DNA of 64,000 nt from an uncultured Acidobacteriia bacterium (GCA_903900705.1 CAIUOG010000005.1:1-64000); one strand, 5' to 3'; positions 42,996 through 51,508 are shown, counted from the first letter of the stretch. Notes: generated from the sequence alone by a model not told the origin. Numbers and translations are program-made.

Positions 42996-45900
42996 ATGAT
43001 CAATCGCAAATCAAACCCGCGCAGAATGCGAAAGCCAGCCGGTGCCCTTTGGATGCGCCGCGCGCGCTTCTTCCAGCCGATCGCGCTCATTCTTGCCATC
43101 ATGATGCTACCCGCCGACTGGCTTCCGCAGCGTCTCGGCATGACCGCCCAGGCCGCGACGTTTACCGTCCAGCCGGGGTGCGCTTTCCTCGGAGGAAACA
43201 GCATCATCCAGCAGGTTTGCGGACCCAGTGCAACTTCCGTCCCGAACTCCGCCATCATCGGCGCCGTCCAGCAATGGGAACAGGATTCCGTCACCCAGTT
43301 CCTGCAGTTGAATCAGCTGCCCTCCAGCGCTGCAGACGTCGCGTTCGTCTACCAAAACGCCCGTGCTGACCTCCGGGCCGCCATCCGCGCTTTTATGGAG
43401 GTCCGCATGTGGTCAATGGCCACCGAAGACCCCTCACAACTCTCCGGCAACGAAGCCACGGTCCTCAGCTGGTTCCAATCCCGCTGGACTTACCACGAGC
43501 GGAATCTCTACAACCACGCCATCGCTGACTACAACAGCTGGCTCAAGAATCACTGCACCTGGAAGCCCGATCCCGACGTCGCCAAAGTGCTCAAACTGAA
43601 CTACATCGCCTGCGTTGGCTCCATTCTGACCAAGAACGCCCCAAACACCGATTACTACCTCCTGGCTGCCCGGAAAAGCGAATATGAGTCGCTGCTTGCA
43701 AACCTTCCGCCACTGGCCGGATCACAGGTTGTCGGCAGTTCCCAGGGCACAACGGCTGCCCGCGCGGTGAGTCCCGCGGGGCGGTTCACACGGCCGGAGT
43801 CCACAACCGCCGGAACGCAGGCCAACACGCCGGGTCCCAGCGTATCTGGCTTCACTCTGGACAACGTGAGCAGTCAGCTATTCGATGCAGAGATTGGCAG
43901 CGCCAGCGTCGCAGCTGGACTGCTAATCGGCATCCCTACGCTCGTATTTTCAGTCCCCGCTTTCAAAAACTCCATCTTCCCCAGCACCAGAGGCCGAAAC
44001 ATCATCCGGGCCAACTACAGGACAACAGTGGAGAAGGTGCAGGCTGACGCACGGCAAGTCGCAAAGGACGCGGCGGCGGAGGGCGACGAAGAGTTAGCCA
44101 CTGACAGCACCAAGCTGAGTAGCAACGTTGAAGCTGAGTTCACCGCCGAATCAGAGGTCGAAGCGGAAACCACGCTCGAAGCCGGCGCCGACGGCGCCGC
44201 CGAGACCTTTGGCATCAGCATCATCGTCGCGGTAATCGCACTTGCCATCACAGTCGCCGTCACCTTCGCAGTTGACGAAGCTAACGCTATCGACGTGGTC
44301 AATTCCCAGCTGCAGTTGGCCTCGGGCCAGGCCTTCCCCGGCGGTTTCGTTGATATGGCGGCCCTGCTTTCCACCAAAGAAGGCCTCTATAAGTACGGCG
44401 TCGTCTGGACCGAAGCCACTTACCCCGACGTTCCTTCCACCACCACGCTCCCCTCGCCCAGCACCTCAGTCAAGTTCCTACACACCGGCGAAGAACAGTT
44501 GCAGCAAGTGTCCGGAGCTACTTACAAAGACTGGTCCGGCAACACCTGGAACATGGGTTACTACAACGGCTACTTTTTGAACAATGGCGCTAAGAACGTC
44601 ACCGTCAACAGTCAAACCACCCCAATCACCTATGATTCCATCAACCCGCTGATCCGGTTTCTGGATTGGAACAACCAGAAATACACCGCCACGTTGTTCG
44701 GAACCAACTTCATTGTCACCAAACTCACCCCCGCCAGCACCGATACCGCCTGTGAGCCAGACCCCTCCACAGGCATCAGCAGCACCACAAATATCAGTAC
44801 CTGCACCGCCCAGGTGGTCACGGAACTCCAACTTCTCGATGGCGGCGGGAACCCGGTCACCGTAAGAATCGGCACCGCACCGGTCTTGAACTTCCCCTCT
44901 GGAGTCACCCTTTCGAGCAGCGCGGACAGCCTTGTTGCCGTCCCAGCCACCGGCCTGCCCTTTCCCGCCGTCACCGGGGACACCAGCGTGATCTCGCTTG
45001 ACGGTTTTAAGTTGGCCACACCCCCTGCCGGCATCAGCTTCACGCCGGGTTACGGTACGGGAACCCTCCACTGCTGTTTGAATGGCTCCACGTCCACCCT
45101 GGTCCCTGGCACCTATTCGATGAACGTCACCGCAACGAACATCGTCGGCACCACCACGGGTTCTTTCGAGTTCAATGTCAGTGATCCTTCACAGCCGCTC
45201 AGCATCTCCCAGGTCAGCGGCCCCTCCGGCAACGTGTATTTCGGCCAGGGCCAGAAATGGGTCTGGAAAGCCTCCGGCCCCGGACAGCACTATACCTTCT
45301 ACACCAACGTTTCCATCCCGGGCATGACCTTCTGGGATAACGGCAACGGCACGGCGCAATTCATCGGAACCCCTACCATCGGCACCAAAGTCTGCAGCAG
45401 CCTCAACTACTGCGGTGTTTGGGTCACCAACGCGTTGGACCACGCGGAGACACCTGATTCGAACCACACCTTCACGCCATTCCTCCCCAATTACCTCTAC
45501 GCCCCGGCGGCAACGCTTTCGCAGAACATGATCACCTTTCCCATTGGGAAGACCACCTCATTCGTCATCGGCGCGAACGCCATCACCCCCGTCTCGTTCT
45601 CCACGCCCTGCAGCGGGCTGCCCAACTGGTTTAGCGTCACGGATAACGGGAACGGCACCGCCACGGTAACCGGCTCCCCCGGCCAGGGCTCGGCCACCTC
45701 CCTGCCTTTCGTGATATTCCCGACCGCGCTGGGTTCACAGCCGGTCTCGAATCCTTGCGCGACACCGAACTTCACTGCCGGCGTTGATAAAACCCTCAAT
45801 GTTTTGAGCGCCGCCAGCACCACCTTCCAATCCGGCTACCAGGGAAGCTTTACCATCCAGAGCAATGGCTACGGCGGCGGCGCCGTCGTGCTGGATTCAC

Positions 45901-46571
45901 CGCTTCCCGCCGGCCTCCAGTTCGTCCAAAACAACGCCGCCGCACAGGGCACCATCAGCGGCAAGCCCAACACAGGCACCGGCGGCACTTACCTCATCCG
46001 CTATCACCTGACGCCCGGCACCGGCCAATACGGCGGCAACTATTCCCCCGCGCCGCTCGTGCTGACCATCAATGAATACCCCAACATGCTCAGCCTGCCA
46101 GCCTCGACTTATATGATGGCCGGCGTTCCCCAGACCTTCGTGGTTCGGCCCGGCGGCTTCCCCACACTCGGGGATATGAAGGTCACTCTGGATGGCGGCT
46201 TCCCTTCGGCGCCTCCCGGCCTCATTGGCAGCGGTGAGAGCGAAGCAACCACCTCCCTCGGCACTTACACCCTCTCCGGCACGGTGCCCGCCTCGGCGGC
46301 CGGCAACTCTTACCTGCTGCAGTTTGGGGCATCCAATTCGCTCGCAAACACCAGTGGTTCCACCAACGTCACCATCGTGCCACCAGGTGACGTGAACCAC
46401 GACATGGTCACCAACTGCACGGACTACAGCATCGTCAAGTCTCTGCTCAACGTGACTTACACCTCCAGTCGCTACAACGCAGCCGCCGACATCAATGGCG
46501 ACGGTGTGATCAACGTGCTCGACCTCGCCTTCGTCTCTTCCGGACTGCCCAAAGGAACCGTCTGCCACTAA
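42996..46571 (+). CDS. Giant secreted protein with Ig-like (He_PIG) repeats and C-terminal dockerin
   Basis: The protein has 1191 residues from the ATG at 42996, which has GAGGA a few bases upstream; a 35-codon longer frame lacks a signal-like start. A long signal peptide (IALILAIMMLPADWLP) precedes an unrecognised helical domain (about 55-260). Two hydrophobic segments follow (about 303-322 and 405-428) around an acidic, Ala/Glu-rich stretch, then beta-rich repeats. At least three of these look like He_PIG domains (LPAGLQFVQNN...TISGKP; NGNGTAQFIGTP; NGNGTATVTGSP). The C-terminus (about 1130-1191) is a dockerin with two Ca-binding loops: DVNHDMVTNCTD and DINGDGVINVLD. The next gene, 9 bp on, encodes a cohesin. 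Confidence 0.85.
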   Translation: MINRKSNPRRMRKPAGALWMRRARFFQPIALILAIMMLPADWLPQRLGMTAQAATFTVQPGCAFLGGNSIIQQVCGPSATSVPNSAIIGAVQQWEQDSVTQFLQLNQLPSSAADVAFVYQNARADLRAAIRAFMEVRMWSMATEDPSQLSGNEATVLSWFQSRWTYHERNLYNHAIADYNSWLKNHCTWKPDPDVAKVLKLNYIACVGSILTKNAPNTDYYLLAARKSEYESLLANLPPLAGSQVVGSSQGTTAARAVSPAGRFTRPESTTAGTQANTPGPSVSGFTLDNVSSQLFDAEIGSASVAAGLLIGIPTLVFSVPAFKNSIFPSTRGRNIIRANYRTTVEKVQADARQVAKDAAAEGDEELATDSTKLSSNVEAEFTAESEVEAETTLEAGADGAAETFGISIIVAVIALAITVAVTFAVDEANAIDVVNSQLQLASGQAFPGGFVDMAALLSTKEGLYKYGVVWTEATYPDVPSTTTLPSPSTSVKFLHTGEEQLQQVSGATYKDWSGNTWNMGYYNGYFLNNGAKNVTVNSQTTPITYDSINPLIRFLDWNNQKYTATLFGTNFIVTKLTPASTDTACEPDPSTGISSTTNISTCTAQVVTELQLLDGGGNPVTVRIGTAPVLNFPSGVTLSSSADSLVAVPATGLPFPAVTGDTSVISLDGFKLATPPAGISFTPGYGTGTLHCCLNGSTSTLVPGTYSMNVTATNIVGTTTGSFEFNVSDPSQPLSISQVSGPSGNVYFGQGQKWVWKASGPGQHYTFYTNVSIPGMTFWDNGNGTAQFIGTPTIGTKVCSSLNYCGVWVTNALDHAETPDSNHTFTPFLPNYLYAPAATLSQNMITFPIGKTTSFVIGANAITPVSFSTPCSGLPNWFSVTDNGNGTATVTGSPGQGSATSLPFVIFPTALGSQPVSNPCATPNFTAGVDKTLNVLSAASTTFQSGYQGSFTIQSNGYGGGAVVLDSPLPAGLQFVQNNAAAQGTISGKPNTGTGGTYLIRYHLTPGTGQYGGNYSPAPLVLTINEYPNMLSLPASTYMMAGVPQTFVVRPGGFPTLGDMKVTLDGGFPSAPPGLIGSGESEATTSLGTYTLSGTVPASAAGNSYLLQFGASNSLANTSGSTNVTIVPPGDVNHDMVTNCTDYSIVKSLLNVTYTSSRYNAAADINGDGVINVLDLAFVSSGLPKGTVCH

Positions 46572-46580
46572 GGAATCCCT

Positions 46581-47168
46581 ATGAAAAATACCTTGCTTAC
46601 CTCCCTGCTCCTGCTCTTCGGCACCGCCGGTTCCGCTGCCGGCGGCACGGTCTTCAGCTTCATCACCACCCCCTCCGTCAATGTCGGCGCCAACTTCACG
46701 GTCGATATCGTCGCGAATACAGATTCGCTTTATGCGTTCAATTTCGACGTGACCTTCGACCCCACTCTCCTCAACGCAACCAATGCGATCGGCCTGGGCG
46801 ATTTCGTCGATAATGCCGGCTACCTCGGCATCGATAACAGCACAGACCCGGCGGACTCCACTTCCGGCAGCATTTCCTTCGTCTACAGCATCGCGACTTC
46901 TGGAAATGCGGGCAGCGGCACGGCGGTTCCCCTGGCGGAAATTGACTTTACCGCTGTCTCCGCGGGAGTAAGCGCTCTGAACCTGGCCAACATGGTGGTC
47001 GCCCAATACGCTGGCGATCTTGCGGGAGACCCCAACGTCAGCGCCACTCCGGGTTCCGTCACCATCACCGCCAACACCGCGTCGGCCCCCGAACCTGCTA
47101 CCGCAACACTGCTCGCCGCCGCCACACTGTTAGTTTGGGCGCGGAACCGGAGGGCGCGACTGAAATAA
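46581..47168 (+). CDS. Cohesin-domain protein with PEP-CTERM sorting signal
   Basis: This 195-residue protein has a signal peptide ([22 protein letters not shown]). Residues about 28-160 form a cohesin fold: VNVGANFTVDIVANTDSLYA, FNFDVTFDPTLLNA, GDFVDNAGYL, SISFVYSIATSG and VPLAEIDFTAVSAG. The C-terminus is a PEP-CTERM signal, with APEPA, a hydrophobic helix (TATLLAAATLLVWA) and a basic tail (RNRRARLK). Exosortase should therefore process it and sort it to the surface. It follows the dockerin protein gene by 9 bp with AAGGA as ribosome-binding site, so the two are co-expressed and very probably bind each other. Confidence 0.88.
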   Translation: MKNTLLTSLLLLFGTAGSAAGGTVFSFITTPSVNVGANFTVDIVANTDSLYAFNFDVTFDPTLLNATNAIGLGDFVDNAGYLGIDNSTDPADSTSGSISFVYSIATSGNAGSGTAVPLAEIDFTAVSAGVSALNLANMVVAQYAGDLAGDPNVSATPGSVTITANTASAPEPATATLLAAATLLVWARNRRARLK

Positions 47169-47524
47169 CGCCAATTCCATGGGCACTCCCTTTGACGCCC
47201 GCACCAGTCCGCACAGTCCTACGAAGCGGCCCCTGTGTTCTGTAGAGTGATTTCGCTGAACCAAGACCGATGATCACTCTGCTCCCTCTCTAGAACCACA
47301 TGGGAATCAGTGCTCGGAAACGGGGAGAATCCGCAAGAAAGCTCTCAGCGGCTGAAGGAAACGAACGCTCCCGCCGAATCTCTGGATAGCCTCCCGGCAG
47401 GGGGAAGCCGCGCGCTCAGCGGTTTTCATTGCTTCCGAAAGAAGACTCAGGCAACCAGCAGGCAGGATCAGGCAATTGCCGGGGCGCGGTATCGCGCCGT
47501 GGTGAGCGCGAGAAAGGAAAAGAA
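47169..47524. other. Non-coding stretch upstream of the HigA-like gene
   Basis: About 355 bp with no supported gene on either strand. A toxin gene would be expected upstream of a HigA-type antitoxin, but no HigB-like frame is present. No terminator is visible after the cohesin gene. Confidence 0.4.
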
Positions 47525-47857
47525 ATGACGGTTGACACCGAAATCCGACATGTGACAAAGCCGGGCGCGAACCTCTTCCTGGAGTTGGGTTTTGCGCCGG
47601 ACGAGGCCAAGCGTCCGCATGCCGCGTGCCGCAAACACATCAATGACACGAGACTGCTCAAGCGGCAATTGATGGAGGAGTTGTCTGACTGGATTGCAGA
47701 GCATCACTTGAAGCAAGCCGAGGCCGCCGAAATCCTGATGGTGTCGCGCCCGCGCGTGTCCGACGTGGTGAACAAGAAAACGGCTAAGTTTACCATCGAT
47801 ACGCTGGTGGAAATGCTGGGACGCGTCGGCAAGCCGGTCCGACTGGCGATCAGTTGA
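47525..47857 (+). CDS. XRE/HigA-like helix-turn-helix protein
   Basis: The 110-residue protein has a C-terminal HTH (KRQLMEELSDWIAEHHLKQA, EAAEILMVSRPRVSDVVNKK) followed by FTIDTLVEMLGRVGKPVRL, as in HTH_37/HigA-type antitoxins. The N-terminal half resembles the LGFAPDEA(K/E) segment of that family. Such proteins repress their own promoter and neutralise a RelE-like toxin. No toxin gene is adjacent, so this may be an orphan antitoxin or a regulator. AGGA stands 6 nt before the ATG. Confidence 0.82.
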   Translation: MTVDTEIRHVTKPGANLFLELGFAPDEAKRPHAACRKHINDTRLLKRQLMEELSDWIAEHHLKQAEAAEILMVSRPRVSDVVNKKTAKFTIDTLVEMLGRVGKPVRLAIS

Positions 47858-47967
47858 GGCCAAACTTCACAACATACTTCTACATCACAAAGCAGGGAGT
47901 GGAGTTCCATCGGTCGGACGGTACGTGGTGGCCATTCGACGATGACGGTGTGTCGGGCAGCGTTTAA
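47854..47967 (+). CDS. Possible 37-residue protein coupled to the HigA-like gene
   Basis: A TTG at 47854 overlaps the TGA of the HTH gene (TTGA) and opens a frame of 37 codons: RPNFTTYFYITKQGVEFHRS, then DGTWWPFDDDGVSGSV and TAA. The composition (aromatic and acidic, no rare codon bias) looks more protein-like than random. I recognise no family. It may be a small partner or a remnant of a larger gene. Confidence 0.35.
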   Translation: MRPNFTTYFYITKQGVEFHRSDGTWWPFDDDGVSGSV

Positions 47968-48141
47968 TCCCTGGATAAAAGCGTTCCCGGGAAAATGCTT
48001 CGGGTCCAGGCCGGAGCGCTGATCACGCTCCGGGTTTCTGTGTGCTGAGGCGGGGCAAGCCGCAAGGCTTAAACCCTTTGCTTTCAGATTACTTAGAATC
48101 AAAGCAACCTGCTTTGCGAGGGCCTTCGGCGCGGCCAGGCA
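47968..48141. other. Short non-coding stretch
   Basis: Nothing supported here apart from a small hairpin (GGAGCGCTGATCACGCTCC at 48012-48030) downstream of the tiny ORF, which could end that transcript. Confidence 0.35.
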
Positions 48142-48458
48142 TTAACTTCCAACAATCAGATTGCCGACTTCCTCCCAATCAACATCCCCAAGGCAGCAAC
48201 GCGACCCAGCCCCTGTGTGCGATGTAAGCCGGAAGATAAAAGCGCTCCGACTGCGAGGCAAGAAGCGCGTTGTTCTCTCCCGGCGGCACTTTGCGGGCAA
48301 TCGGGACAATGCCAACCCCATGGTGGTTGTCCATAGAAGCAGACAAAGGTCTTCTTCCGGACCAAAAACGCTGCGTGACCTCCGCTGCCTGTTCGAACCG
48401 CCTCTGGCAGTGCAAGGCAAACCCTCGCTACGGCGTCTCTTACCGCACTTCCCCCCAA
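48142..48458 (-). pseudogene. Broken MmcQ/YjbR-family gene
   Basis: Three consecutive frames on the minus strand carry successive parts of one MmcQ/YjbR-like protein. First VRDAVARVCLALPEAVRTGS and GGHAAFLVRKKTFVCF (to about 48342). Then DNHHGVGIVPIARKVPPGEN and ERFYLPAYIAHRGWVALLPW. Then GDVDWEEVGNLIVGS followed by a stop. Two frameshifts and an early stop mean no functional product. The 5' end overlaps the 3' end of the glycosidase-like gene. MmcQ/YjbR proteins are small cytosolic proteins of unclear function. Confidence 0.75.
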
Positions 48459-50566
48459 CCACCCGGCGCGACGCGAACCCTTTTCTCTCCATGGACAAGA
48501 GTTACAGCGAAGCCATGATTGTTCTTCACTTTGACTCTTCCTTTCGCAACGCTGACATCAAATCCACCCGGCGCGCCGCTCCAGGTGAAACTCTCCACCG
48601 GATCCACGCGTAACACCCTGGCCGCCGCGTCATAGTCCACCCCCGCGAACCGGGCTTCGAACAGCGCCGAGTAAGCACCCGCGAACCAGCCCGACTTGCC
48701 CGGCACGCCCCGCACCACGTTGCCATATTCCGGAGCACTGGACGGGCCACCGTAAGACCACCACCATACGCTCCCATCCGCATCCGCTACCCGCCGGATC
48801 TCGTCGAACGAACCCGTCGCCGCTAACCCCTTCAGATAACCCGGAGCTGTGGAAGGCACACGCTTCTCCAGAGGGCTCACCGGCTCCGAAGCCCACGAAA
48901 TCGCCCGCACCTTTGGCTGATAGATCAGGTTCGCCTGGGAAATCGCAAACTGCATCGTCTTCCGGTACCTTGCGTCATCGGCCGGGAGAAAGCCGTAGAA
49001 CGCCATCAACGTCGTGTCAGACTCCTCGCCGTCCGCAATCTGCAGCGGCTGTCGCCCGTCAGCGTAAGCTCCTTCCACAAAACGCCCATCCAGGACAGTC
49101 TTCTCCAGAATGGCCGACTTCACCCGCGACGCCGCGTCCCGCCACTTGCGCGCACCGGCCGCATCCCCATACACCTCACCCAAAATCCGCGACCAGCCGG
49201 AAAATGCCTTCCACACCGCAATGTTTGATCCCGTATGGTAATCGCAGTCCAGCGCCCCGTCGCTGATGAACCGTGTCGGAAAGAGCCAGATATCGCGGTT
49301 GACTCTGGTATCCGCGACGGCCTGGAGCAAAGCATTCCACTTTGCCCGCAGTTCCGGATGGTCCGGAAAGAACTTCCTGTCACCAGTCTTCTCATAGTGC
49401 AACGAGGCCAGAATTACGCTCGCCACCGTGAGACTCACCGAATGGCTGATTCCGCCTTTGACTATCTCCCCCGGGTGCCGGATGTCATTTTCGTCAAACC
49501 AGAGAATCAGCTTCCGGGCAAGTTCCGGCTCCAGACTCATCAAAGGCAGGCTGGAGTAATACATATCTTTGATCCAGATCTGACGCGTAGCCGGATAACT
49601 GCCCCAATTCGATCCCGCAATCTTCCCCGCCCCCGACATCGCAATGCTTTGCAGGGATTCCAGGATTTGCCGCTCCCGGAATTCGCCCAGCCACGGATTC
49701 CCCGGCGTCTCCATCCGCCCGAGCAGTTTTCGGTGATAGCGCCAGGTTTCATCCAGCCAGGCGAGCGAGCCCTTCGCATTGACCTCGGTGATGACCGGAT
49801 CGCCAGGCATATATAAGATCGCAGGTACCCATACGGACTGCCCGGGAGCAAGATCAAACTCCCGCGATTTCCGGAATGCGGTGGCATCCGCGAGGCCGAT
49901 CTCAAACTCATAGGGATCAAACTGCGTCCAGCGGAGTTTGGCGCTGTTGGAGTTCTGCTTCCCCGCCCAAAGCTCCGGCAGAATGAGCTTTCCACGCAGC
50001 TGCGATGGAGACGTATTCGTCAGCCGGGCCGCATAGATCACGCCTCGCAAACGCTGTGACCCATCCGCGGAGAGCGGTGCATAAGTAACCAACGTGACGT
50101 TGAACTGATGATCCGGCGGAGTCAGCGTCGTAATCGGGATGATGTTATCCAGCAGCCCCGTTGTAACATCCCAATCCACCTTCGAAAGATCCACAGGCGC
50201 CCCCGCGCCGTCCATCTGTAGCCGGAACGAATACGGGCCATAACTGGACGAATCCTTTCCTGTCCAAACCCCGCTCCAGCCGGAAGGATGACTCGCACCG
50301 CGGTAACTGTCCCTGTAAATCGTCAGGTACTTGAGTTCACCGAGTGGCCCTACGTTGGCAAGCACCTTGTTATTGCCGATATCAAACGTCAAATGCTCAA
50401 AGTTTTTGTTCGAATGGAAGTGCGAAAAGGTGTCACCCTGCGTCCAGACACCAGCCTTGCGCTCCATCCGGAACATCTCTCCCCAACGCTGCTGCAAAGC
50501 GGTCTCCGCACTTGAGGCTGGAATCAAAGCAGCCGGCAGAATGACGCACAGCATTGCAAAACGCAT
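48440..50566 (-). CDS. Secreted six-hairpin (alpha/alpha)6 glycosidase-like protein
   Basis: This 708-residue protein has a signal peptide (MRFAMLCVILPAALIPASSA). The N-terminal third is beta-sandwich-like (SHFHSNKNFEHLTFDIGNNK). The rest is helical with RQIWIKDMYYSSLPLMSLEP, HPGEIVKGGISHSVSLTVAS, DGALDCDYHTGSNIAVWKAF and DGRQPLQIADGEESDTTLMA, as in six-hairpin glycosidases (GH15, GH37, GH63 and relatives). I cannot place it in a numbered family; acidic residues in WIKD and GEESD are candidate catalytic groups. It is transcribed alone. Confidence 0.65.
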   Translation of the reverse strand: MRFAMLCVILPAALIPASSAETALQQRWGEMFRMERKAGVWTQGDTFSHFHSNKNFEHLTFDIGNNKVLANVGPLGELKYLTIYRDSYRGASHPSGWSGVWTGKDSSSYGPYSFRLQMDGAGAPVDLSKVDWDVTTGLLDNIIPITTLTPPDHQFNVTLVTYAPLSADGSQRLRGVIYAARLTNTSPSQLRGKLILPELWAGKQNSNSAKLRWTQFDPYEFEIGLADATAFRKSREFDLAPGQSVWVPAILYMPGDPVITEVNAKGSLAWLDETWRYHRKLLGRMETPGNPWLGEFRERQILESLQSIAMSGAGKIAGSNWGSYPATRQIWIKDMYYSSLPLMSLEPELARKLILWFDENDIRHPGEIVKGGISHSVSLTVASVILASLHYEKTGDRKFFPDHPELRAKWNALLQAVADTRVNRDIWLFPTRFISDGALDCDYHTGSNIAVWKAFSGWSRILGEVYGDAAGARKWRDAASRVKSAILEKTVLDGRFVEGAYADGRQPLQIADGEESDTTLMAFYGFLPADDARYRKTMQFAISQANLIYQPKVRAISWASEPVSPLEKRVPSTAPGYLKGLAATGSFDEIRRVADADGSVWWWSYGGPSSAPEYGNVVRGVPGKSGWFAGAYSALFEARFAGVDYDAAARVLRVDPVESFTWSGAPGGFDVSVAKGRVKVKNNHGFAVTLVHGEKRVRVAPGGWGEVR

Positions 50567-50752
50567 GGCCAGCAGTCTAACACCCCACAACCCGCGCCGA
50601 AAGGCGACGTACTTTTCATATTCGTAGCATTATGCCATTTACAAATTTCTTCGTGCTTCCAATTGTTCCGTAGTTGATCCCCGGCTCGCCGGACGGGCTG
50701 AAAGGCGGACCTGAACTGGCCGGACCTCGACGAACTGAGCGACAATGCAGGC

Positions 50753-50959
50753 ATGCAGGAAGTCATTACGCGCGATCCGGAAGTGATGCATGGGACACCG
50801 GCATTTCGCGGGACCCGTGTCCCCGTTCAAACGTTGTTCGACTACATCGAGAACGGCGAATCTCTCGACGATTTCCTGGAAGGCTTCCCCACCATCAGCC
50901 GGGATCTCGCGATCCAGGCGCTGGAGGAGTGCAAGGAACTTCGTCTCGCGCGAGTCTGA
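50753..50959 (+). CDS. DUF433 protein (VapB45-like antitoxin)
   Basis: This 68-residue protein has HGTPAFRGTRVPVQTLFDYI and the ESLDDFLEGFPTISRDLAIQ segment, the hallmark of DUF433. These are small winged-helix-like proteins that pair with DUF5615 PIN-like proteins as antitoxins. The partner gene starts 15 bp downstream. Confidence 0.9.
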   Translation: MQEVITRDPEVMHGTPAFRGTRVPVQTLFDYIENGESLDDFLEGFPTISRDLAIQALEECKELRLARV

Positions 50960-50974
50960 AGCACTATCCGCCAG

Positions 50975-51295
50975 ATGAAGATTCTCCTGGATGAGTGTGT
51001 TGACCAGAAGTTGCGGCTCGCGTTTGCTGAACATGACCGCCAAACGGCGGCGTACGCGAAGTTGGCCGGCTTGAAGAATGGAGCGTTACTTGCGGCGGCT
51101 GAAGCTGCCCATTCTGATCTCCTGATCACCACGGATCAGGAGATCCCGTACCAGCAGAATCTCGACGGTCGGCGGATTTCGATTCTCATTCTATCCGCGC
51201 CCACCAACCGCCTTGGCGACCTAAGGATTCTGGCGCCAGCAGCACTGCGTTCGCTAAGTGCCATTCAACCCGGTCAAGTGGCCAGAATTCTCTGA
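50975..51295 (+). CDS. DUF5615 PIN-like toxin
   Basis: A 106-residue protein starting MKILLDECVDQKLRLAF, with acidic residues LLITTDQEIPYQQNL and a conserved C-terminal region. This is the DUF5615 (Mut7-C-like, PIN-related) family, thought to be RNases. The first Asp-Glu pair and the TTDQE acidic pair are the likely metal ligands. It is co-transcribed with the DUF433 gene as a toxin-antitoxin pair. Confidence 0.9.
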   Translation: MKILLDECVDQKLRLAFAEHDRQTAAYAKLAGLKNGALLAAAEAAHSDLLITTDQEIPYQQNLDGRRISILILSAPTNRLGDLRILAPAALRSLSAIQPGQVARIL

Positions 51296-51381
51296 CCACG
51301 GAGTTGCGTCCCTCCGATGTCCATCCGCCGCCTGTATCCGCCGAAGAGCCTCTCCGCCCGTGCGGCGGGCAGACCACAAGA

Positions 51382-51418
51382 GTTCGAAATGTGTCCACGA
51401 TGGGGAGGCAAATGTCAT
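51382..51418. repeat. Dispersed 37-bp motif, copy C
   Basis: GTTCGAAATGTGTCCACGAT, then GGGGAGGCAAATGTCAT, related to 39421-39457 and 39304-39340. It lies between the toxin gene and the end of the GH10/GH16 gene. Confidence 0.5.
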
Positions 51419-51508
51419 TTGCGGGGGCTGTGAACCCAGGCAGGCGATCATTTGAAAAATGCTCCACCCGATTTCGCGGCCTGTACTGGCCGCCTGACCC
51501 ATGAGGTG

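Noticed and set aside
45897-47006. 369-codon minus-strand frame over the dockerin and cohesin genes
   Set aside because: It spans two real genes and the gap between them. His/Gly/Glu-rich shadow without a domain.
48270-48518. Plus-strand frames across the MmcQ/YjbR remnant
   Set aside because: The only recognisable homology is on the minus strand and is spread over three frames.
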